64,000 nt of DNA from Oscillospiraceae bacterium (GCA_902764825.1 CACWXL010000001.1:248001-312000); one strand, 5' to 3'. Shown: positions 9,823 to 18,150, counted from the first letter of the stretch. Notes: generated by a model from the sequence alone, not told the origin. Made by a program: numbers and translations.

Positions 9823-10593
9823 TCAGATAAGCTTCGAAAGCTCGTATCCTATTACCGATGCGGCCACTGCGGCATTGAGCGATTCGGCTTTTCCCTTCAT
9901 CGGGATCTTAACGAGCTTTGTGCATCTTCCTGATGTCTCATCCGTCAGCCCGTCCCCTTCATTGCCGATGAAATAAGCACACGGGAGCTTTAAGTCGCCT
10001 GATCCCAGTTCTTTTCCCTTGAGGTGGGTCGCTATGGTATCTATTTTCGCGCTCTCGAAAAAGGTAAAGCACTCATCCATTGTCTTTCTTACGACAGGGA
10101 TATGCCATATGGATCCCATCGTTGCCCTGATGACCTTATCGTTATAAGGATCGCATGTAGTGGGGCTTATTACCACAGCAGTAAGGCCGAATGCGTCAGC
10201 CATCCTGATTATCGTGCCGAGATTGCCCGGATCCTGTGTATTCTCGAGAACGACATAGATATCTTTACCGTCACCTTTCTGCGGGATCTCTGCGCCAATG
10301 AGAGGCTCTTTGATAACTATCGCAACGCCCTGCGGATTTACGGTCTGTGATATCTTCGTAAAAACTTCTTTGCTTAATACGAGTGGTTCGATATCCGGCG
10401 TGAATTCCTTTGCCCAGGAGATCTTATCTTCGGTGACGATCACTTCTCTGGCAGTCTGTCCGCTCGACAAAGCTTCCTCGCAAAGACGCGTTCCCTCAAG
10501 ATAGATAAGGCCTTCCTTTTTGGCCTCAGATCTCTTGGCAAGCTTTGCGATACGCTTAACGTTCGGATTGTCACGGCTGGTGATGATCTGCAC
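9823..10593 (-). CDS. SpoU/TrmH-family RNA 2'-O-methyltransferase
   Basis: Predicted SPOUT-fold enzyme that methylates a ribose 2'-hydroxyl in rRNA or tRNA using SAM. The 256 residues show an N-terminal substrate-binding domain (about 1-100), then the three SpoU motifs: LENTQDPGNLGTIIRMADAFG-like motif 1 with catalytic Asn/Arg (about 120-140), FIGNEGDGL motif 2, and IPMKGKAESLNAAVAAS motif 3 that builds the knot. The GTG start is supported by AAAGGAGA eight bases upstream. It resembles 23S rRNA enzymes of the RlmB/TsnR group, but the target cannot be read from sequence. It is a single gene with its own extended -10 promoter. Confidence 0.9.
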   Translation of the reverse strand: MQIITSRDNPNVKRIAKLAKRSEAKKEGLIYLEGTRLCEEALSSGQTAREVIVTEDKISWAKEFTPDIEPLVLSKEVFTKISQTVNPQGVAIVIKEPLIGAEIPQKGDGKDIYVVLENTQDPGNLGTIIRMADAFGLTAVVISPTTCDPYNDKVIRATMGSIWHIPVVRKTMDECFTFFESAKIDTIATHLKGKELGSGDLKLPCAYFIGNEGDGLTDETSGRCTKLVKIPMKGKAESLNAAVAASVIGYELSKLI

Positions 10594-10620
10594 TTTGATA
10601 GTCTCCTTTAAATCCAGATA

Positions 10621-10629
10621 ATTATAACA
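10621..10629 (-). promoter_or_regulatory. Extended -10 promoter for the SpoU methyltransferase
   Basis: Minus-strand TGTTATAAT matches the TGnTATAAT extended -10 consensus and lies about 28 bases before the GTG start. No good -35 box is visible. Confidence 0.5.
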
Positions 10630-10685
10630 GATTCGATGTATATTGGTTTTTTGGCTTCGAAAACCTTAATTGCCGCAAATACTTC

Positions 10686-10790
10686 AGGCTGCTTTTCAGG
10701 GTAACCCGGAACTTTACCCGGAAAATATATCGTTATTCAATAGCCATTCCGGCTGCTTTTCAGGGTAACCCTGAACAAAACCCTGAAAAA
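10686..10790 (-). repeat. Two direct copies of a TTTTCAGGGT...ACCC(T/G)GAAAA inverted element
   Basis: Copy 1 (10686-10725) and copy 2 (10751-10790) both begin GGCTGCTTTTCAGGGTAACCC and end in ACCCnGAAAA, about 64 bases apart. In each, the left GGGT can pair either with the nearby ACCC (short hairpin) or with the distal ACCC (longer hairpin). The pair fills the intergenic space between the rplT terminator and the SpoU promoter. Function unknown; strand is arbitrary. Confidence 0.75.
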
Positions 10791-10814
10791 TCACTTCAAA
10801 ACTCAGATCCGCCA

Positions 10815-10848
10815 ATAAAAAACTGCGCGGGAATGATCCCACGCAGTC
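10815..10848 (-). terminator. Terminator of the infC-rpmI-rplT operon
   Basis: Minus-strand ACTGCG and CGCAGT with an inner GGGA/TCCC stem precede TTTTTTATT, 26 bases after the rplT stop. Confidence 0.85.
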
Positions 10849-10873
10849 AGTTAAATTCAGATTAAGTTAGCTA

Positions 10874-11227
10874 TCAGAGAGCTGCCTTAGCCTTCTCAAC
10901 GAGAGAAGTAAAACCTGCTGCATCTGTAACTGCGATATCGGAAAGAACCTTACGGTCAAGCTCGATACCAGCCTTCTTGAGGCCGTTCATGAATCTGGAG
11001 TAGTTGATGTCGTTCAAACGGCAAGCAGCGTTGATACGAACGATCCAGAGTCTTCTGAACTCTCTCTTCTTGTTTCTTCTGTCTCTGTAAGCATAGTTGC
11101 CGGACTTGAGAACCTGCTGGTTAGCAACCTTGAAAAGCTTGCTCTTGTGACCCCAGTAGCCCTTTGCTGCCTTTAAAATCTTATGATGACGCGCTCTTGT
11201 GCGGATTCCTCTTTTAACTCTTGACAT
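10874..11227 (-). CDS. rplT: 50S ribosomal protein L20
   Basis: Binds 23S rRNA early in 50S assembly, and in Firmicutes it also represses its own operon at the infC leader. The 117 residues match the usual length, with the very basic N-terminal helix ([18 protein letters not shown]) and the conserved [21 protein letters not shown] region. Last gene of infC-rpmI-rplT; 27 bases separate it from rpmI and a strong terminator follows. Confidence 0.98.
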   Translation of the reverse strand: MSRVKRGIRTRARHHKILKAAKGYWGHKSKLFKVANQQVLKSGNYAYRDRRNKKREFRRLWIVRINAACRLNDINYSRFMNGLKKAGIELDRKVLSDIAVTDAAGFTSLVEKAKAAL

Positions 11228-11254
11228 ATTCTTGTCCTCCTAAATTCTAAGCAA

Positions 11255-11452
11255 TTAAGCGTAAGGGATCATCTTCTTGATGATTCTTGCATTCTGATCT
11301 GAGCATACCTGGTTGTGTCTCAAGTGTCTCATTCTCTTAGTAGGTCTCTTGCTTAAAATGTGGCTTCTGAATGCCTGCTTGTGGAGAACCTTACCGGTAC
11401 CTGTAACCTTGAATCTCTTCTTTGAAGAAGTGTGTGTTTTCTGCTTGGGCAT
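11255..11452 (-). CDS. rpmI: 50S ribosomal protein L35
   Basis: Small 65-residue basic large-subunit protein. The sequence MPKQKTHTSSKKRF... with GTGKVLHKQAFRSHILSKR and the C-terminal ...KKMIPYA is typical of L35. It is the middle gene of the infC operon, 18 bases downstream of infC, with AGGAGGAA before the ATG. Confidence 0.98.
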   Translation of the reverse strand: MPKQKTHTSSKKRFKVTGTGKVLHKQAFRSHILSKRPTKRMRHLRHNQVCSDQNARIIKKMIPYA

Positions 11453-11470
11453 ATTATCATTCCTCCTAAA

Positions 11471-11995
11471 TTATTTTTTCTTTGCCGGTGACAGGTACAT
11501 TACCATGTTCCTGCCTTCTAACTTCGGCGGCCTGTCTACTGATCCGTATTCGGTTACGCTCTGTGCAAATGTGTCGAGCACTTCGAAACCTTTATTCTGG
11601 AAAGCCATCTCGCGGCCTCTGAATCGGATGTTAACCTTAACTCTGTCGCCTGCCGAAAGGAACTTAATTACCATCTTGCGCTTTACTTCGACATCGTGAA
11701 CGTCTGTTGTAAGCTTTAAGCCGACTTCCTTAAGTTCTGTCTCCTTCTGCTTCTTCTTTGCTTCCTTCTCTCTCTTACCCTTCTCGAAAAGGAACTTGTT
11801 GTAATCCATTACACGGCAAACCGGGTTATCAGGATTGGGTGAGATGCAGACGAGATCAAGATCAGCTTCTTCAGCACTCTTGAGAGCTTCCTCGATCGGA
11901 ACCACACCGATCATCTGTCCTTCTGCGTCAATGAGACGAACCTGAGGGAACTTGATAGCTCCGTTAATCATCTGATTATCATTGGTCTTAGCGAT
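11471..11995 (-). CDS. infC: Translation initiation factor IF-3, apparent AUC start
   Basis: IF-3 binds the 30S subunit, proofreads start-codon pairing and prevents premature 50S joining. N- and C-domains are complete, including LVCISPNPDNPVCRVMDYNKFLFE and the KVNIRFRGREMA region. The start is odd. An in-frame GTG at 12004 directly touches AAGGAG with no spacer and cannot be read from it. The first usable codon at normal distance (eight bases after AAGGAGG) is ATC at 11995, giving (M)AKTNDNQMINGA, 174 residues. infC is well known to use near-cognate starts (AUU in E. coli) for self-regulation by IF-3. The next ATG is seven codons further, too far from the site. Confidence 0.93.
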   Translation of the reverse strand: MAKTNDNQMINGAIKFPQVRLIDAEGQMIGVVPIEEALKSAEEADLDLVCISPNPDNPVCRVMDYNKFLFEKGKREKEAKKKQKETELKEVGLKLTTDVHDVEVKRKMVIKFLSAGDRVKVNIRFRGREMAFQNKGFEVLDTFAQSVTEYGSVDRPPKLEGRNMVMYLSPAKKK

Positions 11996-12010
11996 GGTAG
12001 CCACCTCCTT

Positions 12011-12180
12011 GTTTAAGACTTACTTTAAACTACATAAAAAAAGAACGGATAAAATCCGTTCTCTCATAACTACCCTGCCTTAATGGCAACCCCTCAAAAA
12101 ATAGGTTAATTATCTAGTTATTTACCTCTTTACAAGCTTATTGCCGCTTGAGGTGAGAAACGGATGTTCTTCTTTCACGA
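12011..12180 (-). promoter_or_regulatory. infC leader, probable L20-type autoregulatory attenuator
   Basis: About 170 bases of untranslated leader separate the promoter from infC and end in an intrinsic terminator just before the ribosome-binding site. The sequence contains complementary blocks (for example CTCAAGCGGCAATAAGC versus the later GAGGGGTTGCC) that could form an antiterminator. Firmicute infC-rpmI-rplT operons are controlled this way by L20. Identity as the known L20 leader family is inferred from position. Confidence 0.65.
12036..12062 (-). terminator. Attenuator hairpin upstream of infC
   Basis: Minus-strand AGAACGGAT and ATCCGTTCT form a perfect 9-bp stem with a TTT loop, followed by TTTTTT. 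It lies between the infC promoter and the infC ribosome-binding site, so it must be bypassed for expression. Confidence 0.85.
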
Positions 12181-12185
12181 GCGAT

Positions 12186-12214
12186 ATAATACTTAAACTT
12201 TGCCACAAAGTCAA
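12186..12214 (-). promoter_or_regulatory. infC operon promoter
   Basis: Minus-strand TTGACT and TATTAT are separated by exactly 17 bases, each one base off consensus. Confidence 0.8.
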
Positions 12215-12244
12215 TACTTTTCGAAAAATGTCACAACACCTTGA

Positions 12245-12889
12245 TTAGTGAATGACTTTAAGGAATGATCTTCTGTGTATCGGAGTCATGCCTTTTTCGC
12301 GTATTGCAGCATAGTGATCTTTGGTGCCGTAGCCTTTATGTTTAGCGAATCCGTAGCCCGGATACTGCACGTCATACTCCATCATCATGTGGTCCCTTGT
12401 TACCTTCGCAAGGATCGATGCGGCAGCGATAGAATCGGATTTTGCATCACCCTTTATGATCGGTATGACATCAAGTCCCGTGCCGGAAAGATTGACCGCG
12501 TCGATGAGGAGAATGTCAGGAGACATGCCTTTGGCAGCAAGCTCTTTTACGCAGTTCCTCATCGCCTTTTTCGTTGCTTCGAGGATATTGATCTCATCGA
12601 TCTCTTCAGGCCCGATCGCGCATATCGCGTAAGCCTTTGCCTTCTCTTTTATGACTGCGAAAAGCTCTTCCCTCTTTTTCTCGGAAAGCTTTTTCGAATC
12701 GTCCAGACCCAGGATCTTCACATTGGGATCAAGAATGCAGCAAGCCGCAACAACAGGCCCTGCAAGAGGCCCTCTTCCTGCTTCGTCAATGCCGCCCACC
12801 ATCTTGAATCCTTTGGCAAAGCAGTCTTTCTCATATTCATACATCGCTTCATACTTAGCGGTAAGTTGTTCTTCTGTAAGTTTGGCCAT
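12245..12889 (-). CDS. rnhB: Ribonuclease HII
   Basis: Cleaves RNA in RNA-DNA hybrids and removes misincorporated ribonucleotides. The 214 residues contain the metal-binding GIDEAGRGPLAGPVVAA motif (DE at about 35-36), LDDSKKLS, LIDAVNL and the SIAAASILAKVTRD signature. Fourteen bases downstream of ylqF, it ends the trmD-rplS-ylqF-rnhB segment, a standard Firmicute order. AGAGGA supports the start. Confidence 0.97.
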   Translation of the reverse strand: MAKLTEEQLTAKYEAMYEYEKDCFAKGFKMVGGIDEAGRGPLAGPVVAACCILDPNVKILGLDDSKKLSEKKREELFAVIKEKAKAYAICAIGPEEIDEINILEATKKAMRNCVKELAAKGMSPDILLIDAVNLSGTGLDVIPIIKGDAKSDSIAAASILAKVTRDHMMMEYDVQYPGYGFAKHKGYGTKDHYAAIREKGMTPIHRRSFLKVIH

Positions 12890-12903
12890 TCCTTTATCCT
12901 CTG

Positions 12904-13803
12904 TTACTTAAAATCCTCAGGAAGTTCCAACGTTATCCTTCCCATCCTGCCTTCTCTTAAGTCATTCAAGAAGAGCCTTGCAAAACGCTCCTCGTCGATC
13001 CTTCCGCCGCTCATGATGCAGCCCCTCTTCTTTGCCATCGCAAGGAAAAGGTCATAATAAGGATCCTGATAATAACCTTCGTCTTCAGATTCTTTTATAT
13101 CGACATCCACGCCGTAACGTTCACTTATAAGCTCAGGATAAACGCCGATCATGATCTTCATGGTCTCATAAGCGACCTTGACGACATCGGTTATCTCTTC
13201 CTTCACGGAGCCAAGAGCCGTAAGGCATATGCCGCTCTTCGCATTTGCGATCCTGGGCCACAGCACGCCTGCCATGTCCATGAGCTCTAATCTGCCACCC
13301 GTCATGATCCATTTGAAATCCTTGGTAACGCCGGGCTTATCGCCTGTAACGGCAGCTTTCTTGCCTGCCAGGGCGTTGATTATCGTGGACTTTCCGGTAT
13401 TCGGCGCACCTACCACCATTACTCTTACAGGACGGCCGATCCTGCCCTTCTCAGCGGCCTTCTCGAGCTTATCCTTCATCATCTCCATAGTGATGCTGTT
13501 AAGCCTGTCGAAGCCCTTCTTATGCGTACTCTCGAGCGCGCATGCGCGTGTATTGTCAGACTCAAAACTGCTGATCCAGCGCGAAGTCTTCGCGGGATCT
13601 GCCAGGTCAGCCTTATTAAGGATAACGATCCTCGGCTTGGATCCTATTATCTTATCGAGTTCCGGATTCCTGCTCGAAAAAGGTATTCTCGCGTCACACG
13701 TCTCATAAACGATATCGACGAGCTTTAATCTCTCGCCCGTCTCGTTCAAGGCCTTTCTCATGTGCCCCGGAAACCAGTTAATGTCATTCTTTTTCTCTGC
13801 CAT
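12904..13803 (-). CDS. ylqF: Ribosome biogenesis GTPase YlqF/RbgA
   Basis: Circularly permuted GTPase needed for late 50S assembly in Firmicutes. The motif order is G4 NKAD (63-66), G1 GAPNTGKST (132-140), G2 PGVT (157-160), G3 DMAG (176-179). The N-terminal INWFPGHM is the family hallmark. I start at the ATG at 13803 (299 residues), with GGAG five bases upstream; an extension to 13842 has no site. It lies between rplS, whose terminator is upstream at about 13915, and rnhB. Confidence 0.95.
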   Translation of the reverse strand: MAEKKNDINWFPGHMRKALNETGERLKLVDIVYETCDARIPFSSRNPELDKIIGSKPRIVILNKADLADPAKTSRWISSFESDNTRACALESTHKKGFDRLNSITMEMMKDKLEKAAEKGRIGRPVRVMVVGAPNTGKSTIINALAGKKAAVTGDKPGVTKDFKWIMTGGRLELMDMAGVLWPRIANAKSGICLTALGSVKEEITDVVKVAYETMKIMIGVYPELISERYGVDVDIKESEDEGYYQDPYYDLFLAMAKKRGCIMSGGRIDEERFARLFLNDLREGRMGRITLELPEDFK

Positions 13804-13900
13804 ATGGACTCCAATGTTTTTCTTACCAACAGATTTTAACACAATATGTGAAATGCAGGTTCTTCTGAACTTCTATCGTCTGCCGAAATGCTAACAACAC

Positions 13901-13930
13901 AAAACAGGCTGCCTCACTTGAGACAGCCTG
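13901..13930 (-). terminator. Terminator after rplS
   Basis: Minus-strand CAGGCTGTCTC/GAGGCAGCCTG stem with one mismatch, then TTTTGTGTT, 26 bases after the rplS stop. It belongs to a set of look-alike terminators in this window. Confidence 0.8.
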
Positions 13931-13955
13931 AAGAAATTCGATTTGAAGCCTGCGA

Positions 13956-14306
13956 TCAGATCTTCTGTGTGATCTTTGCAGCCTTGCCCTGACGATCGCG
14001 GAGATAATAAAGCTTTGCTCTTCTGATCTTACCCTTACGAATAACGTCGATGTGATCGATCTTGGGTGAGTTTACAGGGAGAATTCTCTCTACGCCGATA
14101 CCATAAGATACACGGCGGATTGTTATTGTCTCAGAAAGGCCGGAACCTTTTCTTGCGATGACATAGCCTTCGAATACCTGAATACGCTCCTTAGCGCCTT
14201 CCTTGATGAGAAGGTGAGCCTTTACGAAGTCGCCGACTTCTACTTCAGGATACTGGTTGCGAATATTCTCGCTCTCGATGACTTTTACTAAATCCATATT
14301 GTTCAT
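13956..14306 (-). CDS. rplS: 50S ribosomal protein L19
   Basis: Structural large-subunit protein at the 30S interface. The core [30 protein letters not shown] and the C-terminal [15 protein letters not shown] are diagnostic. I start at the ATG at 14306 (116 residues, MNNMDLVK...), with AGGAAAGTGAGGAA upstream. The ATG three codons later (14297) has slightly better spacing to GAGG and cannot be excluded. About 70 bases separate it from trmD. Confidence 0.96.
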   Translation of the reverse strand: MNNMDLVKVIESENIRNQYPEVEVGDFVKAHLLIKEGAKERIQVFEGYVIARKGSGLSETITIRRVSYGIGVERILPVNSPKIDHIDVIRKGKIRRAKLYYLRDRQGKAAKITQKI

Positions 14307-14374
14307 TTCCTCACTTTCCTGCAGATGTTCTTGCCTGGATAGTGGCAGAGGACCACCCTGATAACTGGAGAATT

Positions 14375-15115
14375 TTAGCACATGCCTCTTTCAAAGGCAA
14401 GCATTTTTGCCCAATCACTTTCGGAAATGTCCAACTTGTCAAGCATATCGGGCCTGTTGTGCCATGTATCGACCAGTGCCGCAATGCGGTTATAGTCTGC
14501 AATTGCAGCGTCATTGCCGTTTTTAAGGACTTCAGGAACTTCCTTGCCGTGCCAGACCGGAGGCTTTGTATACTGGGGTGCTTCGAGCATTCCGTCTGTA
14601 TGTGACTCGTTGGTATAGGCCTCTTCATTAGGAAGAACGCCCGGCACCAGCCTTGCAACGGCATCGATAACAACGATGGCCGCTGTCTCTCCGCCTGTAA
14701 GCACATAGTCTCCGATCGAGATCTCCTCGTCGCAGATCTCATTGATCACGCGCGCATCGATTCCTTCGTAGTGACCGCACACGATAAGCAGGTTCTCATA
14801 TGAAGCAAGTTCATGAGCCTTTGCCTGGTTGAAGACCTGACCTTTCGGTGACATATAAACCGTGTGAGGCTTCTTACCGCCGCAGAGTTCGACTGCCTTT
14901 TCGAAGGCTCCGAAAACAGGTTCAGGACGTATCATCATACCGGTACCGCCGCCGTAGATCGTGTCATCAACGCGGCCGTAGTTATTGGGCGCGTAGTCTC
15001 TCATCTGGATGCACTCCAATGAGATAGCGCCCTTGGCGATGCCTCTGCCTGTAATGCTCGTATTAAGATACGTGCTTACCTGCTCGGGAAATAATGTCGC
15101 TACATAGAAGTTCAT
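14375..15115 (-). CDS. trmD: tRNA (guanine-N1)-methyltransferase TrmD
   Basis: Makes m1G37 in tRNAs, which prevents +1 frameshifting. The 246-residue SPOUT knot protein carries [41 protein letters not shown] and [12 protein letters not shown], all typical. The ATG overlaps the stop of the upstream TPM-domain gene by four bases (ATGA), so it is translationally coupled to a gene that is not part of the classical operon, where rimM normally precedes trmD. Confidence 0.97.
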   Translation of the reverse strand: MNFYVATLFPEQVSTYLNTSITGRGIAKGAISLECIQMRDYAPNNYGRVDDTIYGGGTGMMIRPEPVFGAFEKAVELCGGKKPHTVYMSPKGQVFNQAKAHELASYENLLIVCGHYEGIDARVINEICDEEISIGDYVLTGGETAAIVVIDAVARLVPGVLPNEEAYTNESHTDGMLEAPQYTKPPVWHGKEVPEVLKNGNDAAIADYNRIAALVDTWHNRPDMLDKLDISESDWAKMLAFERGMC

Positions 15116-16272
15116 GTATCAGCCTGATCTCCGCTCGAAATAGTGACGTTGCCGTCCTGATCGACCTTGATCGCAGTACCGCAGTAATCGCAGTAGCCGA
15201 CGGTAGTCTTACGGATCTTTATGTTGCTCGCACCACAGTTAGGACAGTTGACGGCAACATACTGTGTCTCAAGATTATCCTCATACTTCTTGCGGTCAAA
15301 GTCGGTCTTCTTCTGATCTGCAACAGCCTTAGCCTGTTTTGCCTGCTCCTGAGCCTGCAATGTCTTCTGCTTGGCAACGGCGATCTTACGCTTCTTGACG
15401 ATGTTGGCAACAATGACGATGCCGATCACAAGGATGACCGCTACAGCTGCGATAATGCCCATCTGGCGGAATGAGAGCTGCTTCATCATGATGCGGTCGC
15501 CGGCCTTTTCGAAGGCTGTTCCAAAGAACTGGCCTTCGTTCATCTCACTGTCCGTGTAGTAGTAATCGATGAAGTCCAGAACGATCTCTCTTGCCTGCTC
15601 ATCCATTACCTGGGTCTCTGCGTCATAACCCGGCGTTACGGTGCAGATATATTCGCTCGAAGCGTTAGGATACTCGCGGAAGATGATGATGACATGACCT
15701 TCGTCATCGCCGAACATCTCCTTATATCTATCTTCACCGAGCTGCTCTACTGTCTCCTGATACTTATAGTTCTGGCCGTCTTCACCCGTGATCCAGAGAT
15801 AAGGCTGGACGCCGGTCTTCTCATAGAAATACTTAAGACCTTTAATAAGCGCATCCTCTTCGCCTGTCTCATCGATCCAGTCGCCCCAGTCATCCTGATA
15901 CCAAGTATCTATAGGATCGCACTTGGCTGAAGGAAGCGGCTCCCTGTTGGCAGTGGAACGCTCGATCAGGAAATAGTTTACGAACGGAATATCAAGCTCT
16001 GTTCCTGTCCTCTGAGCCAGTGCAAATACAGCAACGCCTACAGCGAAGAAAATGAAGATCATTGAAACAAGCGTGCCAAAGCACCCGCTGCATCCACCGC
16101 CGGAAGATCCTCCGCCGTAACTGCCGTTCGAACGGTAGTTGCTGTTGCTTCTTGAGCTGTGTGAATAAGATGATCTTGATGAATGATAAGATGAACTGCT
16201 CGAATGATGTGTATGGCTGCTCGAATGATGTGAGCTGTGGTGTGAACCACCGCCTCCGCCGCCTCTGCCCAT
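15112..16272 (-). CDS. TPM-domain membrane protein with His/Ser-rich N-terminus and C-terminal zinc ribbon
   Basis: 386 residues. The order is: a GRGGGGGG start followed by about 60 residues almost all His, Ser, Tyr and Arg; a Gly/Cys patch and transmembrane segment 1 (about 75-95); an extracytoplasmic TPM-like domain (FGDDEGHVIIIF, VMDEQAREIVLDFIDYYY); transmembrane segment 2 (about 290-312); a Lys/Gln coiled coil; and a zinc ribbon CPNCG...CDYCG. TPM domains occur in photosystem repair and Bacillus YdjH-type proteins; no enzyme activity is claimed. The ATG at 16272 has GGGAGG at ideal spacing. The leader contains a perfect palindrome CTGCGTTACGCAG (16294-16306). It is inserted between rimM and trmD. 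Confidence 0.85.
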   Translation of the reverse strand: MGRGGGGGGSHHSSHHSSSHTHHSSSSSYHSSRSSYSHSSRSNSNYRSNGSYGGGSSGGGCSGCFGTLVSMIFIFFAVGVAVFALAQRTGTELDIPFVNYFLIERSTANREPLPSAKCDPIDTWYQDDWGDWIDETGEEDALIKGLKYFYEKTGVQPYLWITGEDGQNYKYQETVEQLGEDRYKEMFGDDEGHVIIIFREYPNASSEYICTVTPGYDAETQVMDEQAREIVLDFIDYYYTDSEMNEGQFFGTAFEKAGDRIMMKQLSFRQMGIIAAVAVILVIGIVIVANIVKKRKIAVAKQKTLQAQEQAKQAKAVADQKKTDFDRKKYEDNLETQYVAVNCPNCGASNIKIRKTTVGYCDYCGTAIKVDQDGNVTISSGDQADT

Positions 16273-16495
16273 AATCTGTACCTCCCTTATATACTGCGTT
16301 ACGCAGCTTACTCCAAATGAGATAATATCATAATCAAGGGCTGTTTTCGATTTACAAAAAACCTTGACGCCCACATTTTGTAAAACAGTGGTAAACTGTT
16401 TGCCTGCGTTTTGCCTTTGAAGCGATGCAGAATCTATTCTGAACTGAAATAAAATAAAGTCAATGATATATATGGGAATGAAAGGACGGTCGCTT

Positions 16496-17338
16496 ATGAA
16501 AAAGATATCGAATACTTGGGGTGCGGCTATTATATCTGCCGCAACGCTTATGACCTTTACGGGATGCGCTTTTAAGCAGCCTGTTTATACAGCTGCAAGT
16601 ACATCGGGAGATGCTGCGGCAAATACGTCAGTTACTGCTGCAAGCACTTCGGTGTCTGAAGCTGGGAACAATAAGATCTATGCTTACAGTTCCCTTCTTG
16701 CATGCCTCGAAAACGTTGAATTGAAGGCGGAAAAGTACGACTGGATGATCATCGGTCATGAAGATTCCAACTGGCTCTTCCCGACGGAAAACACACCCTG
16801 CGCACTTGCTGACCTTACAGGTGACGGAATAGAAGAACTTATCGTCATGGAAGGACAGGATAACCTCAGCGCAGTACTTGAAGTATATTCATACAATGAG
16901 TCAGAAAAAGATTCAAAGGTCATACTTACCGTTGATTCCCTGAACATGCAGGCGGAAGCCGCACGCGGCGTTGTCGTCGGAACAACAGCTGACGGAAAGC
17001 TTGTTATTATCGACTGCCCGAGAAACAAGGATGAATACATGACCTATACCGTATATTCTTTCGACGGCAAGGAACTTGTGCCTGTTGAATCGGCAGTTTA
17101 TTTCGTATCCTATACAGACGACGCTTCCAACTCTTACAAGAATTACAAGGTAAACGACAACGGAGTATCCGAGCAGGACTTCAATGCCAAAGCAGAGGAG
17201 ATAATCAACTCCATAGACAGTCTGTACCAGTATGCCTTTGTATGCGGAGACAGCTTAAAGACAAAGGTATCCTCTCTGGATTCAAAAGCCATAAGCTACC
17301 AGGCTATGCACGAGTATCTTAAGGAGAAAGTTAATTAA
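16496..17338 (+). CDS. Secreted lipoprotein of unknown function
   Basis: 280 residues with a lipoprotein signal peptide (hydrophobic core followed by TFTGC, Cys at about 23), then a Ser/Thr/Ala linker and a soluble domain. The segment ALADLTGDGIEELIVME resembles the D-x-T-G-D-G calcium-binding loop of FG-GAP/VCBS-like repeats seen in clostridial lipoproteins. The start at 16496 has AAAGGA nine bases upstream; an upstream ATG at 16463 lacks a site. It is transcribed against its neighbours, converging on rimM with only three bases between stops and diverging from the TPM gene. Confidence 0.8.
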   Translation: MKKISNTWGAAIISAATLMTFTGCAFKQPVYTAASTSGDAAANTSVTAASTSVSEAGNNKIYAYSSLLACLENVELKAEKYDWMIIGHEDSNWLFPTENTPCALADLTGDGIEELIVMEGQDNLSAVLEVYSYNESEKDSKVILTVDSLNMQAEAARGVVVGTTADGKLVIIDCPRNKDEYMTYTVYSFDGKELVPVESAVYFVSYTDDASNSYKNYKVNDNGVSEQDFNAKAEEIINSIDSLYQYAFVCGDSLKTKVSSLDSKAISYQAMHEYLKEKVN

Positions 17339-17341
17339 ATA

Positions 17342-17869
17342 TCAGTCGTATAATTCATAGAGGCCTTCGGGCAGTCTGCACTTGATGTAACCTGCCTCTA
17401 TATCGACTTCATAACAATAGACTTTAACAAACGGGAGCATGAGATTTTTCTTCTTATTCTCCCTTTTTATTTCGAGCGTGAACTGGGGACCTGTCGCAAA
17501 ACAGTCGATAACGTTGCCCAGATCTCCCCTGTCATCATCTATTACTTTAAGACCTTTAAGGTCAGTGATGAAATAGTTGTCCTTCTTGAGCTTTACGGCA
17601 TTCTCCCTTTGTACGGCGATAAAACGGCCGCGCAAAAGCTCTGCCTTGTCTCTGTCAAGGACACCGTCGAGTTTTAAGAGCACGCTGCCTCTGTCGATTC
17701 TTGCAGACGTACATGATGAATCTTCGGGCTTCTCGAAATTCTGCCCGCAGATTATGCATTCCTTAAGCTTAAGGAAACGGCGCGGGTCGTCCGTAAGCGG
17801 GAACACTTTGAGTTCCCCACGGACGCCGTGCGCGCCGGTAATCTTTCCAATAATGATGAGTTTATCCAA
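17342..17869 (-). CDS. rimM: 16S rRNA processing protein RimM
   Basis: Assists maturation of the 30S head by binding S19. The 175 residues show the N-terminal IGKITGAHGVRGELKVFPLTDDP signature and a C-terminal PRC-barrel ending LPFVKVYCYEVDIEAGYI. Translation starts at TTG five bases after the khpA stop. It is the last gene of the ylxM-ffh-rpsP-khpA-rimM run; trmD, its usual follower, lies 2.2 kb further on. Confidence 0.95.
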   Translation of the reverse strand: MDKLIIIGKITGAHGVRGELKVFPLTDDPRRFLKLKECIICGQNFEKPEDSSCTSARIDRGSVLLKLDGVLDRDKAELLRGRFIAVQRENAVKLKKDNYFITDLKGLKVIDDDRGDLGNVIDCFATGPQFTLEIKRENKKKNLMLPFVKVYCYEVDIEAGYIKCRLPEGLYELYD

Positions 17870-17874
17870 AAGAA

Positions 17875-18105
17875 TCAGCCTACAATATCGACTATTACAC
17901 GCTTACCTTCTTTGAGGTACTTAGCCTTCATGATGGAACGGATAGCCTGAGCTCTCTTACCGTTCTTGCCGATAATCTTTCCTGTATCTTCGGGAGCAAC
18001 GGACAGCTCGAAAACAACAGTGTTTCCGCGCTCTGTCTTCTTTACGTTTACCTCATCGGGATTGCTGACAAGTTCCCTGGCGATATAAACCAATAAATCG
18101 TCCAT
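17875..18105 (-). CDS. khpA: KH-domain RNA-binding protein KhpA (YlqC)
   Basis: Small 76-residue single KH protein with the GxxG loop in IGKNGKRAQAIR. In Firmicutes it sits between rpsP and rimM and, in streptococci, partners with KhpB/Jag to bind small RNAs. Position and length fit exactly. An AAGGAGAG site precedes the ATG. Confidence 0.95.
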   Translation of the reverse strand: MDDLLVYIARELVSNPDEVNVKKTERGNTVVFELSVAPEDTGKIIGKNGKRAQAIRSIMKAKYLKEGKRVIVDIVG

Positions 18106-18150
18106 ATAAAGCTCTCCTTCCTATTATTTTAGTATCAGCTGAAAAGTTGA

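Noticed and set aside
12002..12004. GTG as the infC start
   Set aside because: It directly abuts the AAGGAG sequence, leaving no spacer for initiation.
16376..16402. AAACAGT...ACTGTTT inverted repeat between the divergent TPM and lipoprotein genes as an operator
   Set aside because: The arms are only seven bases and no promoter can be placed confidently next to them.
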